Shown here: piece after piece, positions 33,658 through 45,210 of the stretch
How positions within the stretch are numbered: the first letter of the stretch is position 1
Layout of the letters: every line of letters begins with the position of its first letter
NCBI GenBank assembly: GCA_001600415.1
Contig: BCJX01000019.1
Coordinates: 253,782 to 317,781 of the forward strand
DNA: 64,000 nt
DNA from: Pascua guehoae
Taxonomy: Eukaryota > Basidiomycota > Tremellomycetes > Trichosporonales > Trichosporonaceae
Reading direction: 5' to 3'
Notes under the pieces: generated by a model
Seen by the model: the letters and a program-made list of their open reading frames with translations, nothing else
What the model was told of the DNA's origin: nothing
The model's database searches: none
Position numbers and translations under genes: made by a program

Positions 33658-36552
33658 ATGGCCAAGCACGAGCCCGAGTGGAAGAACATTGTCATCATTG
33701 GCGGTACGTCCTCCCCTCCCCACACACTCGCGCGCGCGTACTCACGCGCCCAGCCTCGTTTGGCGGGCACTCGCTCGCCAACAAGCTCGGCCCGCTCCTG
33801 CCGCCCACCTACCGCATTCTCCTCGTCGACCGCACCCCGTTTGCCGCCCACCTGCCGGCGCTCGTCCGCACCGTCGTCGTGCCGGGTAAGTCCTATGGTG
33901 GCTCGTTGGCCGTTGGTGTTGATGTGCGCCTTGGCTGCCCCGTGGCTTGTTTTTGGGTCCTCGATCTGGTGCTTGCTCGTATCTGCTAGGCCAAGTCGTC
34001 TGCTACCTGCTCTGGTCTGTCTCCGCCTCGTCCCCGCACCTCTTGACCCCTACTCACCCCCGCTCCCCCACTCTCTCCATCCTCACCCCATCCCAATCCC
34101 AGCCCATCCCAATCCCAGCCCAGCCCAGCCCAGCCCAGCCCAGCCCAGCCCAGCCCAGCCCAGCCCATACCATACCATCACATCCGTACCACCCCATCCC
34201 CCGGATGAAAAAGCAACCCCGCGGCCATCGCGACGTGTTTTGTTCTGGAGCCAGGGCGGATTGAACGCCCGACCGTACGATCTAGCGGGCTTCAGTCGTA
34301 CGCTCTCCCAACTGAGCTATGTCTCCGTGCACGTTGGGAACCGAGCTGGCTTTGGGACCGCCGCCTGGCTCGTTGGGCTGGGATTGAGATGTGGGATGCG
34401 CCGGTGTCTGGATAGGGAGGACGGGTGGATGGTTTGTGAGGATGGGTGTTTGGTGAGGATGGATGGAGGCGGGGCGTAGGTGGCAGGGAGACCGAGGAGG
34501 GACTAGGCGACATGGGCAGACTGAGGAGGACCCCAGTTCGCTCGACACATGATCGTCGACGACCTGGCCGCAGCGAGGAGGCACACTCAACTCGTCCCCT
34601 CCCCAACGCCCACCCAAGGACTCCGGCCCACTCACGCCCCAACCTAACACGCAGGCTCGGAGAGCAAGAAATTCACCGCGCCGCTGGAACAAGACACCGT
34701 CTTTGCGGCCAACTCGCACCACCGCCTCCTGTGCCCCGCGACCGTGCTCGAGCTGCGCGCCGGTAGCGTCGTGCTGGACATTGAATTTGAAGAGTCGACC
34801 GAGGTGGCTTTTGAAGTAAGTCAGCCTCCCACCCACCACCCCCGGACCCTCCCGAACCCCCACGCCATGCTCATTCTATTTTGCCCAATGGAGCAGAGCT
34901 GACACACCAGAGATGCATCCTCGCCACGGGGTCGAGCCAGACACCCCCCTTCCGCCCCGTGGCCGGCTCGAGCGTACATGAGTACCGCTCCCTCCTGCGG
35001 AGTGTCCAGGACGACATTGGGCGGGCCGAGAGTGTCCTCATTGTCGGTGGGGGCGCGAGCGGGGTGGAGATTGCTGGTGTGAGTGCGGGATGTGGCGGTT
35101 TTCGTGTTGTTGTGTCGTGGTTGTGATGCGCGAGCCGGTTGTGCTGGGTGTTCCAGGGGCCAGGTGTCGAGGTGTCGCATGTGTTGTGGATGCTGAGGTG
35201 TCCCACATGTTGGGCGTGTCTGTGTCCCATGTTTTCCGCGTATCCGAGGTGTTCGTCCAGGCGTCCTGGCGCTCTGGCGTCGAGACCAGCTGTCCAGGTG
35301 TCTAGGTGTCCAGAGGTACAGGCATCCACGTATCCATGCCTCCCAGGTGTCCCAAAGCTCCCAAAGTGTCTCTGAGTCACAAGCTTCCCAAGTGTCCAAG
35401 ACCATCTCAAATATCCTAGGCGTCCCGGGCGAGCAGGTGTCATATGCTGGGCCCGGTATACCAGCCTCAGGCGTCGAATGCCAGTCCCACTGCCCTCCCT
35501 GCATCGCGCCCCAGATATCCCAGGAGCTCCAAGTAACCCGGCCTTATTCCCCTGATCCCATCTGACACCCACAGGAAATCACATCCCACTACCCGGACAA
35601 AAAAGTCATCCTCGTACACTCGCGCGACAAGCTCCTCGTCACGGCCGACACGCTGGCGGCGGCCCAGTCGAAAGGCAACTCTGAATTTTCGTACGCTGCC
35701 CCGCCCGAGCGCGTCTCAAACGAGCTCGAGGCGCAGCTGCGTGTGCGCGGCGTGGATATTGCGCTGGGCGACCGGGTCGTGTTCCCGGAGAAGTCGTCGG
35801 ACAAGGACGAGGTGGTCTCCAACGGGAACATTGGCAATGGTGACAGCGATGGCAAGGGTGCCATCGGTGCCGACGGGGCTAACGAAACGAACGGAGTCAA
35901 CGGAGTCAACGGCGCCAACGGCGTCGACGGTGTCGACGACAAAGCCGCCGAGACAGGCACAGCGACCCCAAACGGCTGGGACGGCACGATGGGCGCCCTC
36001 CCGTCCCTGCACGCCATTACGCTCCAGTCGGGCCGCGTCGTGCACGCCGACTACGTCCTGCTCTCGACGGGCAACCGCCCCAACTCGTCCCTCATATCCC
36101 GCCTTGACAGCGCCGCCGTCACGCCATCGGGGTACGTGATCGTCGACGCCGAGTTCCGCATCGTCTCCTCCTCCCCCGCCCTCACATCGTGCTACGCCCT
36201 AGGCGACGTGGCAGTGGGGCACACGCGCAAGACGGCGGGACAGGCAGTGCACGAAGGCTGGGGCTTTGCGCCCATCCTCGCGGGGCACATCAAGGCGGCC
36301 GAGGCGAAGCGCACCCCCAAACCCCGCCCGTACAAGGTCTCGAGCTTCCAGGGGTGCATGATCCCCCTCGGCGACGGCACGGCGCGCGCCGGGCCCGGCG
36401 ACGGCGTCGGGTCCGGGTCGCTCACGCTCGGGTGGCTCGGGACGTGGCGCGCGCCCAACTGGATGCTGAGGTGGTTTGCAAAAGAGTACTTTGCCACGCA
36501 GAATTTCTACTCGCGGTTCCAGGGTGCGAAAAAGGTCGATCCCGAGGCGTAG
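33658..36552 (+). CDS. AIF/FSP1-like FAD-dependent NAD(P)H oxidoreductase
   Basis: Exons 33658-33703, 33754-33885, 34655-34815, 34911-35078, 35575-36552 join in phase to 494 aa. Two Rossmann dinucleotide sites are visible: FAD site VIIGGASFGG near residue 13 (split by intron 1), and NAD(P)H site VLIVGGGASGVEIAGE near residue 160. Later blocks are VLLSTGNRPNSSLI and CYALGDVAVGHTRKTAGQA, typical of the AIFM2/AMID class. It likely passes electrons from NAD(P)H to quinone-type acceptors; no clear mitochondrial presequence or membrane segment. An Asn-Gly-Val repeat inserts after about residue 270. Introns 2 (769 bp) and 4 (496 bp) are far longer than the rest. Intron 2 holds an antisense tRNA-Phe gene and an AGCCC pentanucleotide repeat; intron 4 is a degenerate minisatellite. 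Confidence 0.9.
34116..34168. repeat. (AGCCC)n pentanucleotide repeat
   Basis: About ten AGCCC units inside intron 2 of the AIF-like gene, 80 bp from the nested tRNA-Phe gene. Confidence 0.9.
34246..34326 (-). tRNA. tRNA-Phe (GAA) with an 8-nt intron, nested antisense in an intron
   Basis: On the minus strand: acceptor GGAGACA, then TAGCTCAGTTGGGAGAGCG, the same D-arm as classical yeast tRNA-Phe. The anticodon stem TACGA/TCGTA encloses CTGAAG, an 8-nt intron (CCCGCTAG) and A, giving anticodon GAA. The T-arm is GGGCG-TTCAATC-CGCCC and the 3' acceptor TGGCTCC with A73. The mature length is 73 nt. Six of seven acceptor pairs form; position 5-68 is A-G. A T5 run for Pol III termination lies about 34 nt downstream (plus-strand 34208-34212). 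The gene lies wholly inside intron 2 of the AIF-like gene, on the opposite strand. Confidence 0.9.
35079..35574. repeat. Degenerate minisatellite filling intron 4
   Basis: Intron 4 of the AIF-like gene consists largely of diverged copies of a CCAGGTGTC/CCCAAAGTGTC-like unit (clearest at 35150-35400). Good GTGAGT donor and ACAG acceptor flank it. Confidence 0.7.
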
Positions 36553-37642
36553 CGTGTGGTAGGTTTAATGTGGACGCGGTGCAGGAGGTATACGGTATAC
36601 TGCACGCGGCTTTGTAGCGATTTGTTTTATAACCTACAGTAGGCAGGGGCGCTGTGCGTCCGGCCTGTTTTGTTTAGTACATGCAGATTTGCGGCCATGA
36701 TGTCCAGGCTGGCGTGTTTGAAGCCTGCTTCGGAGCACCGGCGGCTGGTGCACGAGCCGAACAATAGCAGAGGTATGTTGCTCGGCAAGTCGAGTCAGGC
36801 TGCCAGAGACGCGAGGATCGAGGAGAGTAACGGATAATGCGTGGCAGTACTTGGGCGCCAACTGCACGGTACCGAGCACAGTGGCACCTGAAAGCCGTGT
36901 ATGGCCCTCCGTCTTCAACCTTTCATGTCACCGCCCAGTCCTTGGCCTTTACTGTTCATCGCGTTTCAATTTCATCCAGCCCATAGACGGAACTAATAGG
37001 ACGACGACTGCCGAGAGATCATTATAAGGGTGTTTGGTGTAATAGTAACACGCGTGCAGGAATCCCGACGTGCAATCCTCGGAACATCCAGTCCTTTTGG
37101 CCTCTGTTCGACTCATACTCCGTCACCCATTTCGGTGAGGGACTGCGTACGACGTAAAGCTTGTGGTCAGCAGTAAGCCCAGGGAGCAGACTGTGTGATT
37201 TGAGACTCCAGTCGGGTATACCTGAATGAATCTGCCGCTGTGTGGCTCATACGAGCCGGCGCTGTATACCGCATACTGGTCGGCCGGAATCCATGCAGAT
37301 CAGTCTGTTTCCCAGGCCAACAATGGAGGACAGAGGCAGTGAGCTTGTACAGGTGAGAAGCTGTCACATGAAAAACCTCTCTCAGCGAACCAGCAATGAA
37401 AAACAGGCTCTGGTGTGCAAGCAAACTGGGCACGCCTGCCATCCCCCGCCTAGTCGGTGATAGATCCCACATGCTCCTTCCTCTCCTTTCTCTCGTTGCA
37501 CCACAGTCACAAAATAATGTCCATTCCCTGTCCATGCTTGCACGTGAAAGAAGATACAGCCGCTCAAGGGGGCGTGGTCGACACGACCGAGGGCGACAGG
37601 AGACAAGAGGCGGGGGTAATACCGTCATGCAGGGATATTCAC
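36553..37642. other. Convergent intergenic region
   Basis: Between the 3' ends of the AIF-like and glycoprotein genes. I see no coding or RNA signal. Confidence 0.5.
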
Positions 37643-39412
37643 CTAGAGGGCGAGGCAGGCGAGAGCGGCAGCAACGGCGACGGCCAGGGGCGAGGCGGCA
37701 GCAGCAAAGCCTGCCGACGTGGCGGTGGCCGAGGCACCCGCCGCCGCGCCCGACCCGCTGCGCGAGGGCGCGCCCGAGGCGCCTGTGGCCGCAGAGCCCG
37801 AGGCACCGGTGGTCGTAGCGCCGGCGGCGGAGGCGGCCGACTGGGACGAGACGGCCGCGGCCGACTGGTACCCGAGGCTGGCGATGGGGAAGAGGTCGGA
37901 CGACTGGTACGTGACGCAGTTGGACGAGGCGGGGATGCGGGGCGTCCAGGGGAGGGTGCTCGAGGGGTTGAGGCTTTCGGGCTGCGACCACGTGAGGGCT
38001 GGGATGTTAGGCGGGGATTAGGGATAGGGGTTGGGAGGGAGGATCAGAGAGGTACGGTAGGGTGGACCCGAAAGGTAGAGGAGGCTGTGGACTCGGAGGG
38101 TGGGCTAGACTTACTCTGTCCGTCCGACGTGTACGTGCCGACCTCGTCCTGGATCTCGCCGTCGCACGCGACAAAGACGTCGCCCTGGGACAGCGTGGCG
38201 TAGTCGGACGGCATGTTGTACGCGCACCCGAGCAGGTCGTAGATGCTGAAACATGTGAGCACGGGACAACCAACACGAGAGTTTGGGCCAGACTCACTTC
38301 TGGCAGTAGTTCTTGTCGGTCGAGTAGGACGGGTCGCAGAGCTTGAGGCAGAACATGTTGTCGCCGACAAAGTTGTTCCAGCTCTGCGTCTGGACGTACG
38401 TCTTGTTGTCGCCGCTGGCGAAGCCGGTCGAGTAGTAGAGGCCGCCGAGCGGGTTTCCGAGGAGGTCGGCGCCGTGCGGGTCGAGCTCGCCACCCGTGTC
38501 GTCGGCGGCGAGGTTGAGACCCGCCGTCTGGTTCAGGTAGCCGACAATCTGGATGTAGGCCGGCGTCCTGATAAACTGCGCGTGTTAGGGGTGGTTGTGT
38601 CAGGGTGTGTTCGGGTGGGCTCACCTGGATCGACTTGAAGGTGCCTTCGGGGAAGATGCGTGCGCCGTGGCCCGAGCGCGAGCACTGCCAAAGTTAGCAT
38701 GGTATCCAGGGGGGGGGGGGGGGTTAGGGCTGGGATGCCCGAAATATACTAACGTAGGCGACGACGGCAGCCTCGACGACACCAATCGTGTCGGTGCCGT
38801 CCGTTCCAGGGCCGCCCCAGATGCAAAAGTCCTCGATCGAGTTGAAGACGGCCGTCTGGCACTGCGAGTCGGGACCCTCGGTCGTCGAGTTGCAGAGGTT
38901 GTCTAGCGGGTGTTAGTACGTTGTATGTGGTGAAGCAAGGGCTGTTGGTGCGATGGAAGCAGGGCACATCACGTCTGAGATGGAGAAGCATGGGTTCACG
39001 GCGATCCGAGAATGCGCTGGCTGTGCCTTTCACACCGCACCCAGAAAGGAGCCTACTCACAGCCAGACTGGGGTCCACGGAGGTACTGGTACGGGTTGAC
39101 CTGGTACGGGATGTCAGAGTAGGGAATCTGGTACCTGCAGTGTCAGCTCGCCGACTCGAGCCGTCGCGCCCATACGTACTCGGTGAGTGGCAGGGGTGTC
39201 TCACCCGTCACGGCCGTGGCGACCGTCGACGGGTCTGGGGCAGCGGTAGGCGTCGCTGAGCCAGCAGCGGCGGCGTCGGAAGCAGCAGCCGTCACGGCAC
39301 CGGAGGCTGCGCCAGCGGCAGCGCCAGCGTCCGAGACGGCCGGGCTGGCCTGGGCGTTGGCGACAGCTGCGGCCGCCGCGACGGCGAGGATGGAGAGCGG
39401 GGAAGCGACCAT
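37643..39412 (-). CDS. Secreted, probably GPI-anchored glycoprotein, macrophage-activating glycoprotein family
   Basis: Seven minus-strand exons, 39412-39180, 39134-39061, 38902-38754, 38684-38625, 38575-38298, 38245-38115 and 37998-37643, give 426 aa. The N-terminus MVASPLSILAVAAAA is a signal peptide; an Ala/Thr/Ser-rich linker follows. The body has paired cysteines and family blocks: ELDPHGADLLGNPLGG, WNNFVGDNMFCLKLCDPS, then YDLLGCAYNMPSDYA and VFVACDGE. These match fungal proteins annotated as macrophage-activating glycoprotein (MAGP). The tail is Ser/Ala/Gly-rich (potential O-glycosylation) and ends in a hydrophobic Ala/Val/Leu segment directly before the stop, as in GPI signals. Likely cell wall or surface located. 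The molecular role is not established for the family. Confidence 0.82.
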
Positions 39413-40907
39413 GGCGGGAGCGGGGAAGGGATTAGAGAGTGTGTGCTGGATCGCTGGGGGGGTACAGTAGATAGATATACTCGAGAATCAGGTGGAAAAG
39501 CGACCTCTCAGCACGAGTGAGTAGTAGAGTATAAGTAGTGTGTACGATGAGAGGTAGAGTGACAAGGTGAGCGTGAGCAAAAGCGTGCGCGGGCCGATGT
39601 TGCCCTTTGCCATGGCCGTGGCCATTTCTCAATCCAGCATCGCACAGTGGTAGCAGTACCTACGTACGCGCAGTTGCAGTGGGCAGTGGACCAAAGTTGA
39701 ATTGGTGACGCATGGAAAGTGGATCTTTTGCGACCAAAATAGCCATGGATGGGATCCAGCCTCAGCCACTCTACCCACTTTAAGATTCCAAAATCACGTG
39801 ACTCGTGCATTGGGTGGGACTGTGGGCCCAGGTACATGGGACCCAAAGGGCACCATTGCATCCAGAATAACCCAGGACAAGGGAAAGGGGGCGGTGTGGG
39901 CCCTGGGGCACGGCACACATTGGGCACCGTATGCACAGTATGCACAGTTTGCACAGTAGTTTTGCCACCGAGGACACCCGATCGCCACTCTCCGCTGACC
40001 CCATGGCCGGCGGCAATCATGGGACGACCCCCAACGGCCAACGGCGCAGTGAGAAATGGCACACCTTGCCAGCCCGTTGGGACATGGGACACCTATTGTG
40101 CCTTTCGACTGCGACGCTAGGACGCTTCGGACATGGCCCATGCGTCTAGTCACGAGTCGCGTCGTGTCGCGCTTGTCGCGTCGACTGCACGCCAATGGCA
40201 AGGCCCGAAGCGGTCATTCCAGTGCGCCTTACCCTCCGTCGTCTCCCGTGCGAACAGTACTGGCACATTGTTCTCGCCTCCTTGCCCCTTCAGTTACAGT
40301 CGTCCTGGCCCCTGTCTCGGCTGTCTCGGCTGCAAACCACTGCGCCCGTAACGGCATTGGTTTTTCATGCCCATGGGCCATGCACTACTGCTTCAATACT
40401 GGCGGCTGGGCCAGCTGGGTGCGAATGTGGGAAGCATAAATGGTGCAACGCCGAGGCACACGCCACACATGTGCCCCACACCACCTCTGTACCTCTGTAC
40501 GCCCAGTCCCATTGCACGCCCTTGCCGGCGTTGAATGTCTGGTTCGACTGGCATCTGACGGCACCACACTGACTCTCATCATCACGTCTCACTCGTGTTG
40601 GTCCACTCACCGGTGTCGTTTCGCATCGCTTCGTGTGCACCATGCCTCAACGAGATGCCTACCTGCAACGGAGTAGGTAAAACACTGTAGGAATGTTTGA
40701 TCGAGGCGTACCCAGTGCCAAGAGGATGGTGTCCGCGCAGTTGATAGCTGGGACCAGAGCTGCTGAGGTGAACGGGCACTGCGGCAGATAACAATGGGCG
40801 AGGTTACTCGTATCTCTTCTGCTGATATGATATGACCACCCACTCGTACCATCCCCTCGACTGAAGAACGGGTATCATCATCAACAACGCTGCGGCAGGC
40901 AACACAC
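39413..40907. other. Divergent intergenic region
   Basis: Upstream of both the glycoprotein gene (minus) and the first RING gene (plus). It has short TGCACAGTA direct repeats near 39925-39957. No gene supported. Confidence 0.5.
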
Positions 40908-42144
40908 ATGACAGACAAGCCTGCAATGAACCGACCCACCCTAATCCTCTCCGCCTTGGTCGTGCTTCCCGTCACCGTCCTCAACCTATTCCTCTTCCAA
41001 CTCCTTCTTGTCGCCATTCTCACGCCTTTCCTCCAGCTTCTCCCTCGCCCAAACCTGTAAGCCCCTTCCTCCTCACAACGGACCACACCAACCATTCCAG
41101 CACCACCATTGGCGACAGTGTGCGCACTCACCATACACCATCACACGCAATCCCCGCCGTTGTCATGCCACTCCTTGAGCGCATCTACGACTACGTGCTT
41201 GCACCGCCCCGCACCAAGCCCTCGCTCGCCGTTATGACTCGTAACGACCCGCTTATAAAGGAACTGGGGCGCCTGGTGGGCGTCACATCTCGCCTCACCA
41301 GCGATCTGCAACATGAAAAGAACCAAACACGCGCCCTGAAGAGACGGCTCCACGACGTCGAAGAAGACCTCGACGCGTGCACACACAAGCTGGGCCGCAC
41401 CGAGGACGAGCTCAAGGAAACCGCTGCCAAGTTCGACAAAGTTCATGGCAAGCTGCTCGCAGAGGAGAACCGCACTGCCAACCTTGAACGCGAGGCTGCA
41501 GCACGCCAAGCTGGATTCCAGCTCGAGGTGGATCGCGCCAACGAGAAACTCGACATTGTACTGAAGCAGCTGGAAGCTAGCGACGGCCGGGTTGTGGAGC
41601 TCGAGAACAACACCAAGGCGACTCAGGCCCACGTTGAATCCCAGGGTGCCGAGATTGCCATTAAAGAGGCCCAGATGGACGACCTCAAGGCACAGGCCGA
41701 CAGTCTCAACAGCGAGCTAGCCACTGCAATGAAGGAGATGACAATCTGCAACGACAAGGTGGCCGCTCATGAGGCTGAAATTGACGTCCTTCGAACCGAG
41801 GTCGCATTCAAAGACACCCGTGTCACAGACGTCGAAACCGAGCTCGCCCAGTGCAAGTCCCGCCTCGAGGGCCTGCAAGACTTTGAGAGGCGCAAGACTG
41901 CAGTTGAGAACGAAGTCTTCGAGCTCAAGGCGCATCTCGAAGATTGCGGCGAAAACTGCATCGTGTGCAAAGGCGCTCTGGCGACCATGGTATACCAGCC
42001 TTGCTGGCACCTGGCGTCTTGCGAATGTGAGTCTGTCGGCTTGCGCTGTGGTGACATCCTTGTTAACCACTAGCTTGTTCCACAGCCTGGATACGTGCGC
42101 ACAATGGTCGTTGCCCCGCTTGTAACACCCCCAATGCGACGTAA
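40908..42144 (+). CDS. Coiled-coil RING-finger protein with N-terminal membrane segment (copy 1)
   Basis: Exons 40908-41056, 41101-42026 and 42074-42144 join in phase to 381 aa. Exon 1 begins MTDKPAMNRPT and encodes about 35 hydrophobic residues (ILSALVVLPVTVLNLFLFQ onward), a signal-anchor or one to two TM passes. Residues about 95-320 are heptad-rich coiled coil. The C-terminus is a C3HC4 RING: CIVC, eleven residues, CWH, C after three, C two later (restored by splicing at CCACTAG), then CPAC. It ends NAT three residues after the last Cys pair plus linker. Probably a membrane-linked E3 ubiquitin ligase; substrate unknown. First of three tandem paralogues. A splice donor-like GTAAGT overlaps the stop, so a longer tail is possible. 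Confidence 0.75.
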
Positions 42145-42813
42145 GTCTTTAGTGATTCCCATTCTGAACGAGGGATTGATGGACAAGTCCCCGCCGCGTC
42201 TTTCGCGTGTAGCAGTCACTCGCCACTCAATACGCCCAACGCGAACACGGTCGCCGAGGATCAACCAACTTGGTCGTGCTGCTTATGCCCATACCGCTCA
42301 TTCTACACTGTCTCTTACTTGTCACGATCGGCTACGCATACATATCCGCCATGTACAGCACCGCGCAAGACTGCACGAGGAATATCCGATTCAAAATAGG
42401 GGGCTTGGGGAGACGGCGGGATTACTGGTATACGCAACTTGATACGTTCAATTGATCCGTTGATGATGTGAGATGCATGGCACAGCATGCATCAACATAA
42501 GGCAGAGTGTGTTATATCCAGGAAGTGATGCGTTTATTCGGCAAGGGGCGGCTGAGGTGACCACACAAGACGTCCACCTGTGACGAACACACCGCACAAC
42601 TCCATCCTTCATTCCATCCTTCACTCCATCCTTCATTTCATCCTTCATTCCATCCTTCTTCCATTCTTTCCTCGCTTTCTTCTGTGTCACCTCACTACTC
42701 CACTTCTCCCTCTCTCCATCTCCTCTTGAAACCCAGTGCATACTCCATCCTCCTGCAACGTTCCACCAACACATTCAGCCCCACCCTCGCCGTCAGCGGT
42801 AAACCACTGCGGC
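42145..42813. other. Intergenic region between RING copies 1 and 2
   Basis: Contains an open frame with a hydrophobic stretch (42280-42455) that I could not connect to copy 1, and a CATCCTTCATTC 12-mer tandem repeat (42602-42672) upstream of copy 2. The 3' part is CT-rich. Confidence 0.5.
42602..42672. repeat. 12-bp CATCCTTCATTC tandem repeat
   Basis: About five to six imperfect units just upstream of RING copy 2, within a pyrimidine-rich 5' UTR/promoter. Confidence 0.85.
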
Positions 42814-43949
42814 ATGTCGTTCCTCAAGCGTCCGTACGAGTCGGCCGTTGCACACGTCTCTGCAAGGCTCAACGGCGATGATGCTGCGCGATTGAAGCGC
42901 GTCAAGCTCGACGACTCGTTTGTGGACGCCCTCGCGGAAGTTCAAGACCACGTGCGTATCCTCCATCAAAACTTGGAAGACGTACAGGAGGAGAAGGACC
43001 TTCTCGCTGGGCAGAACGAGCACCTCATCAGGCGCAACGAGCGTCTGATCGCCGACAATGACCGCATCTTAAAGGGAAACGACCGCATGGTGGCACATAC
43101 CGTTCGCCTCAATTCCCAACTGCAACAGACGATGCACCACGATGAGGCTACGACTGCAAAGCTCGGCCACGCCCGCCAGGAGCTCCGCATCGTCAGGCGC
43201 CGACTCGGTCAAACCAAGAACGATCTCGATGCCTCTGTGGCTAACGCCAAGAGCCTTCTAGTCAAGCTCACCTCTTCCGGTGATCGAGTGTTGGACCTCG
43301 AGGCCGACCTGCAACAGGCCACAGTCCGAGAGGCAAGCCAGCAGCTCGAGCTGGACAGGCGTGAAGAAAAGATCGACCTGTTCTTGAAGCAGCTCGAGGC
43401 CAGTGACGCCAGCGTGGTTGAGCTCAAGGACGACTTGGAGACGAAGAAGGCTCTGATTGATGAACAGGAGGCTGAGTTGGCGGTCAAAGACCGGCAGCTC
43501 GACGACCTTCGGAACAGCGAATCTGAAAAGGAGAAGCGCCTCATCAACTACGAAGACCAGATCGCGGCCTCGTGGGTGGAAACCGACAACCTGCGGGACG
43601 ACGTTGCCGCCAAAAACACACGCATCGACGAGCTGCAATCCGAGCTCAACACATGCAAGGCTCGGCTAAACGACCTGCAAGAGTTCGACAGGCGAAAGAC
43701 GCAGATTGAGGGCGAAATGTTGGAGCTGCGGGCACATGTGGACAACTGCCCCGAAAATTGCGTCCCGTGCAAGTCTGCGGTCGCCAATACGATTTACTGG
43801 CCCTGCAGACATCTCGCTGCATGTCATGGTGAGTCTGTTTGCGGTACACCCATACCAGCCAATAGTGTCGGAAAGTTAACCTTGTAGAGTGTGCCGAGAC
43901 GTGGGCACGCCACCAGACCTGCCCCGCTTGCGGTGCAGCCACAACGTGA
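42814..43949 (+). CDS. Coiled-coil RING-finger protein (copy 2)
   Basis: Exons 42814-43828 and 43888-43949 give 358 aa. Starts MSFLKRPYES, like copy 3 (MSMLFLKHPGY). Residues about 35-300 are a continuous coiled coil (DALAEVQDHVRILHQNLEDV, later LFLKQLEASDASVVELKDDL, the latter nearly shared with copy 1 LKQLEASDGRVVELE). The C-terminal RING is CVPC, eleven residues, CRH, then C and C (ACHEC, split by the intron), and CPAC. The intron position inside the RING is the same as in copies 1 and 3. No membrane segment. Likely E3 ligase; the coiled coil may drive oligomerisation or target binding. Confidence 0.82.
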
Positions 43950-45210
43950 GTTCTGTCACCCCGTGTCAGGGTCCGATGCTGATAATAAAGGAATCGTTAT
44001 CAGGTTTATCGCCCATAGCAGGGTGGTCTCGCCATCAATTGGCAGATAAACAATGTCATTATACCATCTTGACGTGGCTCCGTGACTCCTCCATGCGAAC
44101 ATTCCACTGTCCTTTGCCAAAGACCAAGGCAACCTGACCTCGATGCCTCTGCACTTGCGAATTGGGACTCACGATCGATTTTGAAGTACGGCGACGTGTA
44201 GCCGATAGAGTGAAGTGATGAATGATCGGTTTCGTATTCTGCGATGTTTCGCGCATTGGGGTTGGGTGGTGTGGTCTGGGCGCCCAGCACTTGCTCTCCC
44301 TCACGCCCTCACCCTTTCACCCCCACGCTCGACGATTTTCGACGAGAACGACACTGTCCCAGCATATGCATGGTGCCTGGTGAGGGACGACTTTGGGGTA
44401 AAAACAGGTGGATCCGAGAGCCAGAGAGCGCAGAGCATGACGACCGTAGTCAGTAGGCCGGCCCGGAGGATCGAGGGAAGATCCCAAACACCTCAAGGAG
44501 GCGTCATCCCGTGAGGGCATGGTGAGGTCCTCGTTCAGACTTATTCGCCGCACGACAACCTCTGCATCTCCAAGTTTGGGAGGATATTGCTGGACAATAC
44601 ATGAGGCGGTAGCTTGGTCTTGCAGGCCTTGCCTTGTGGGAACAGGGATTCTGTCAATCTGGCTGAAACGTGTGATGGAGCTGCCCAAGGACCAATGTCA
44701 AACACACGTCAATGCCATGCAGCGCCCATGTACTTGAGATTGAGGTTGTTTTCACTATTTCGCATGCCATCTCTGTCCAGCATCTCACTATATCACTTGC
44801 GACTCGCGACTTGGATTATCATCAGCCACGCTGCATGCTAGCAGTTGCAGCAATGTCAGCTGGGTGGGTCACCCAAGCCACTGCGTGAGTGGAGCCCCGT
44901 TCTTCCACACCATACAGACTCACCCGTCCCACCTTCCTTCCTTCCTTCCTTCCTTCCTTTCTTCCTTGGTCCCTTGCGCCTTCCTCCTTCCTTGATTGTT
45001 TCCTTCTCTCTCCTTTTCAGTTTCAACCTTTTCCCTTCGTCTGTCATCACACTCTCTCTTCATTCCCTTTCTTCTTCATTCCATCTTCCGTTTTCTGTTT
45101 CATCGGGGTCGTCCTTCAACCGTTCGTCACCACGCGCCCTAGAGTCGGCTACACCCATCTTCCTCTCGTCGACGTCAACGATCCGCCCCCGGTCCCAAGC
45201 GTACGCGTCG
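43950..45210. other. Intergenic region between RING copies 2 and 3
   Basis: No gene seen. Includes a CCTT tetranucleotide array (44933-44966) and a long pyrimidine-rich leader in front of copy 3. Confidence 0.5.
44933..44966. repeat. (CCTT)n microsatellite
   Basis: Seven or more CTTC/CCTT units in the leader of RING copy 3. Confidence 0.9.

Noticed and set aside
42270..42455. 61-codon frame with a hydrophobic segment after RING copy 1
   Set aside because: Its frame does not join copy 1 in phase with a good acceptor, and copy 1 already has a stop where copies 2 and 3 stop.
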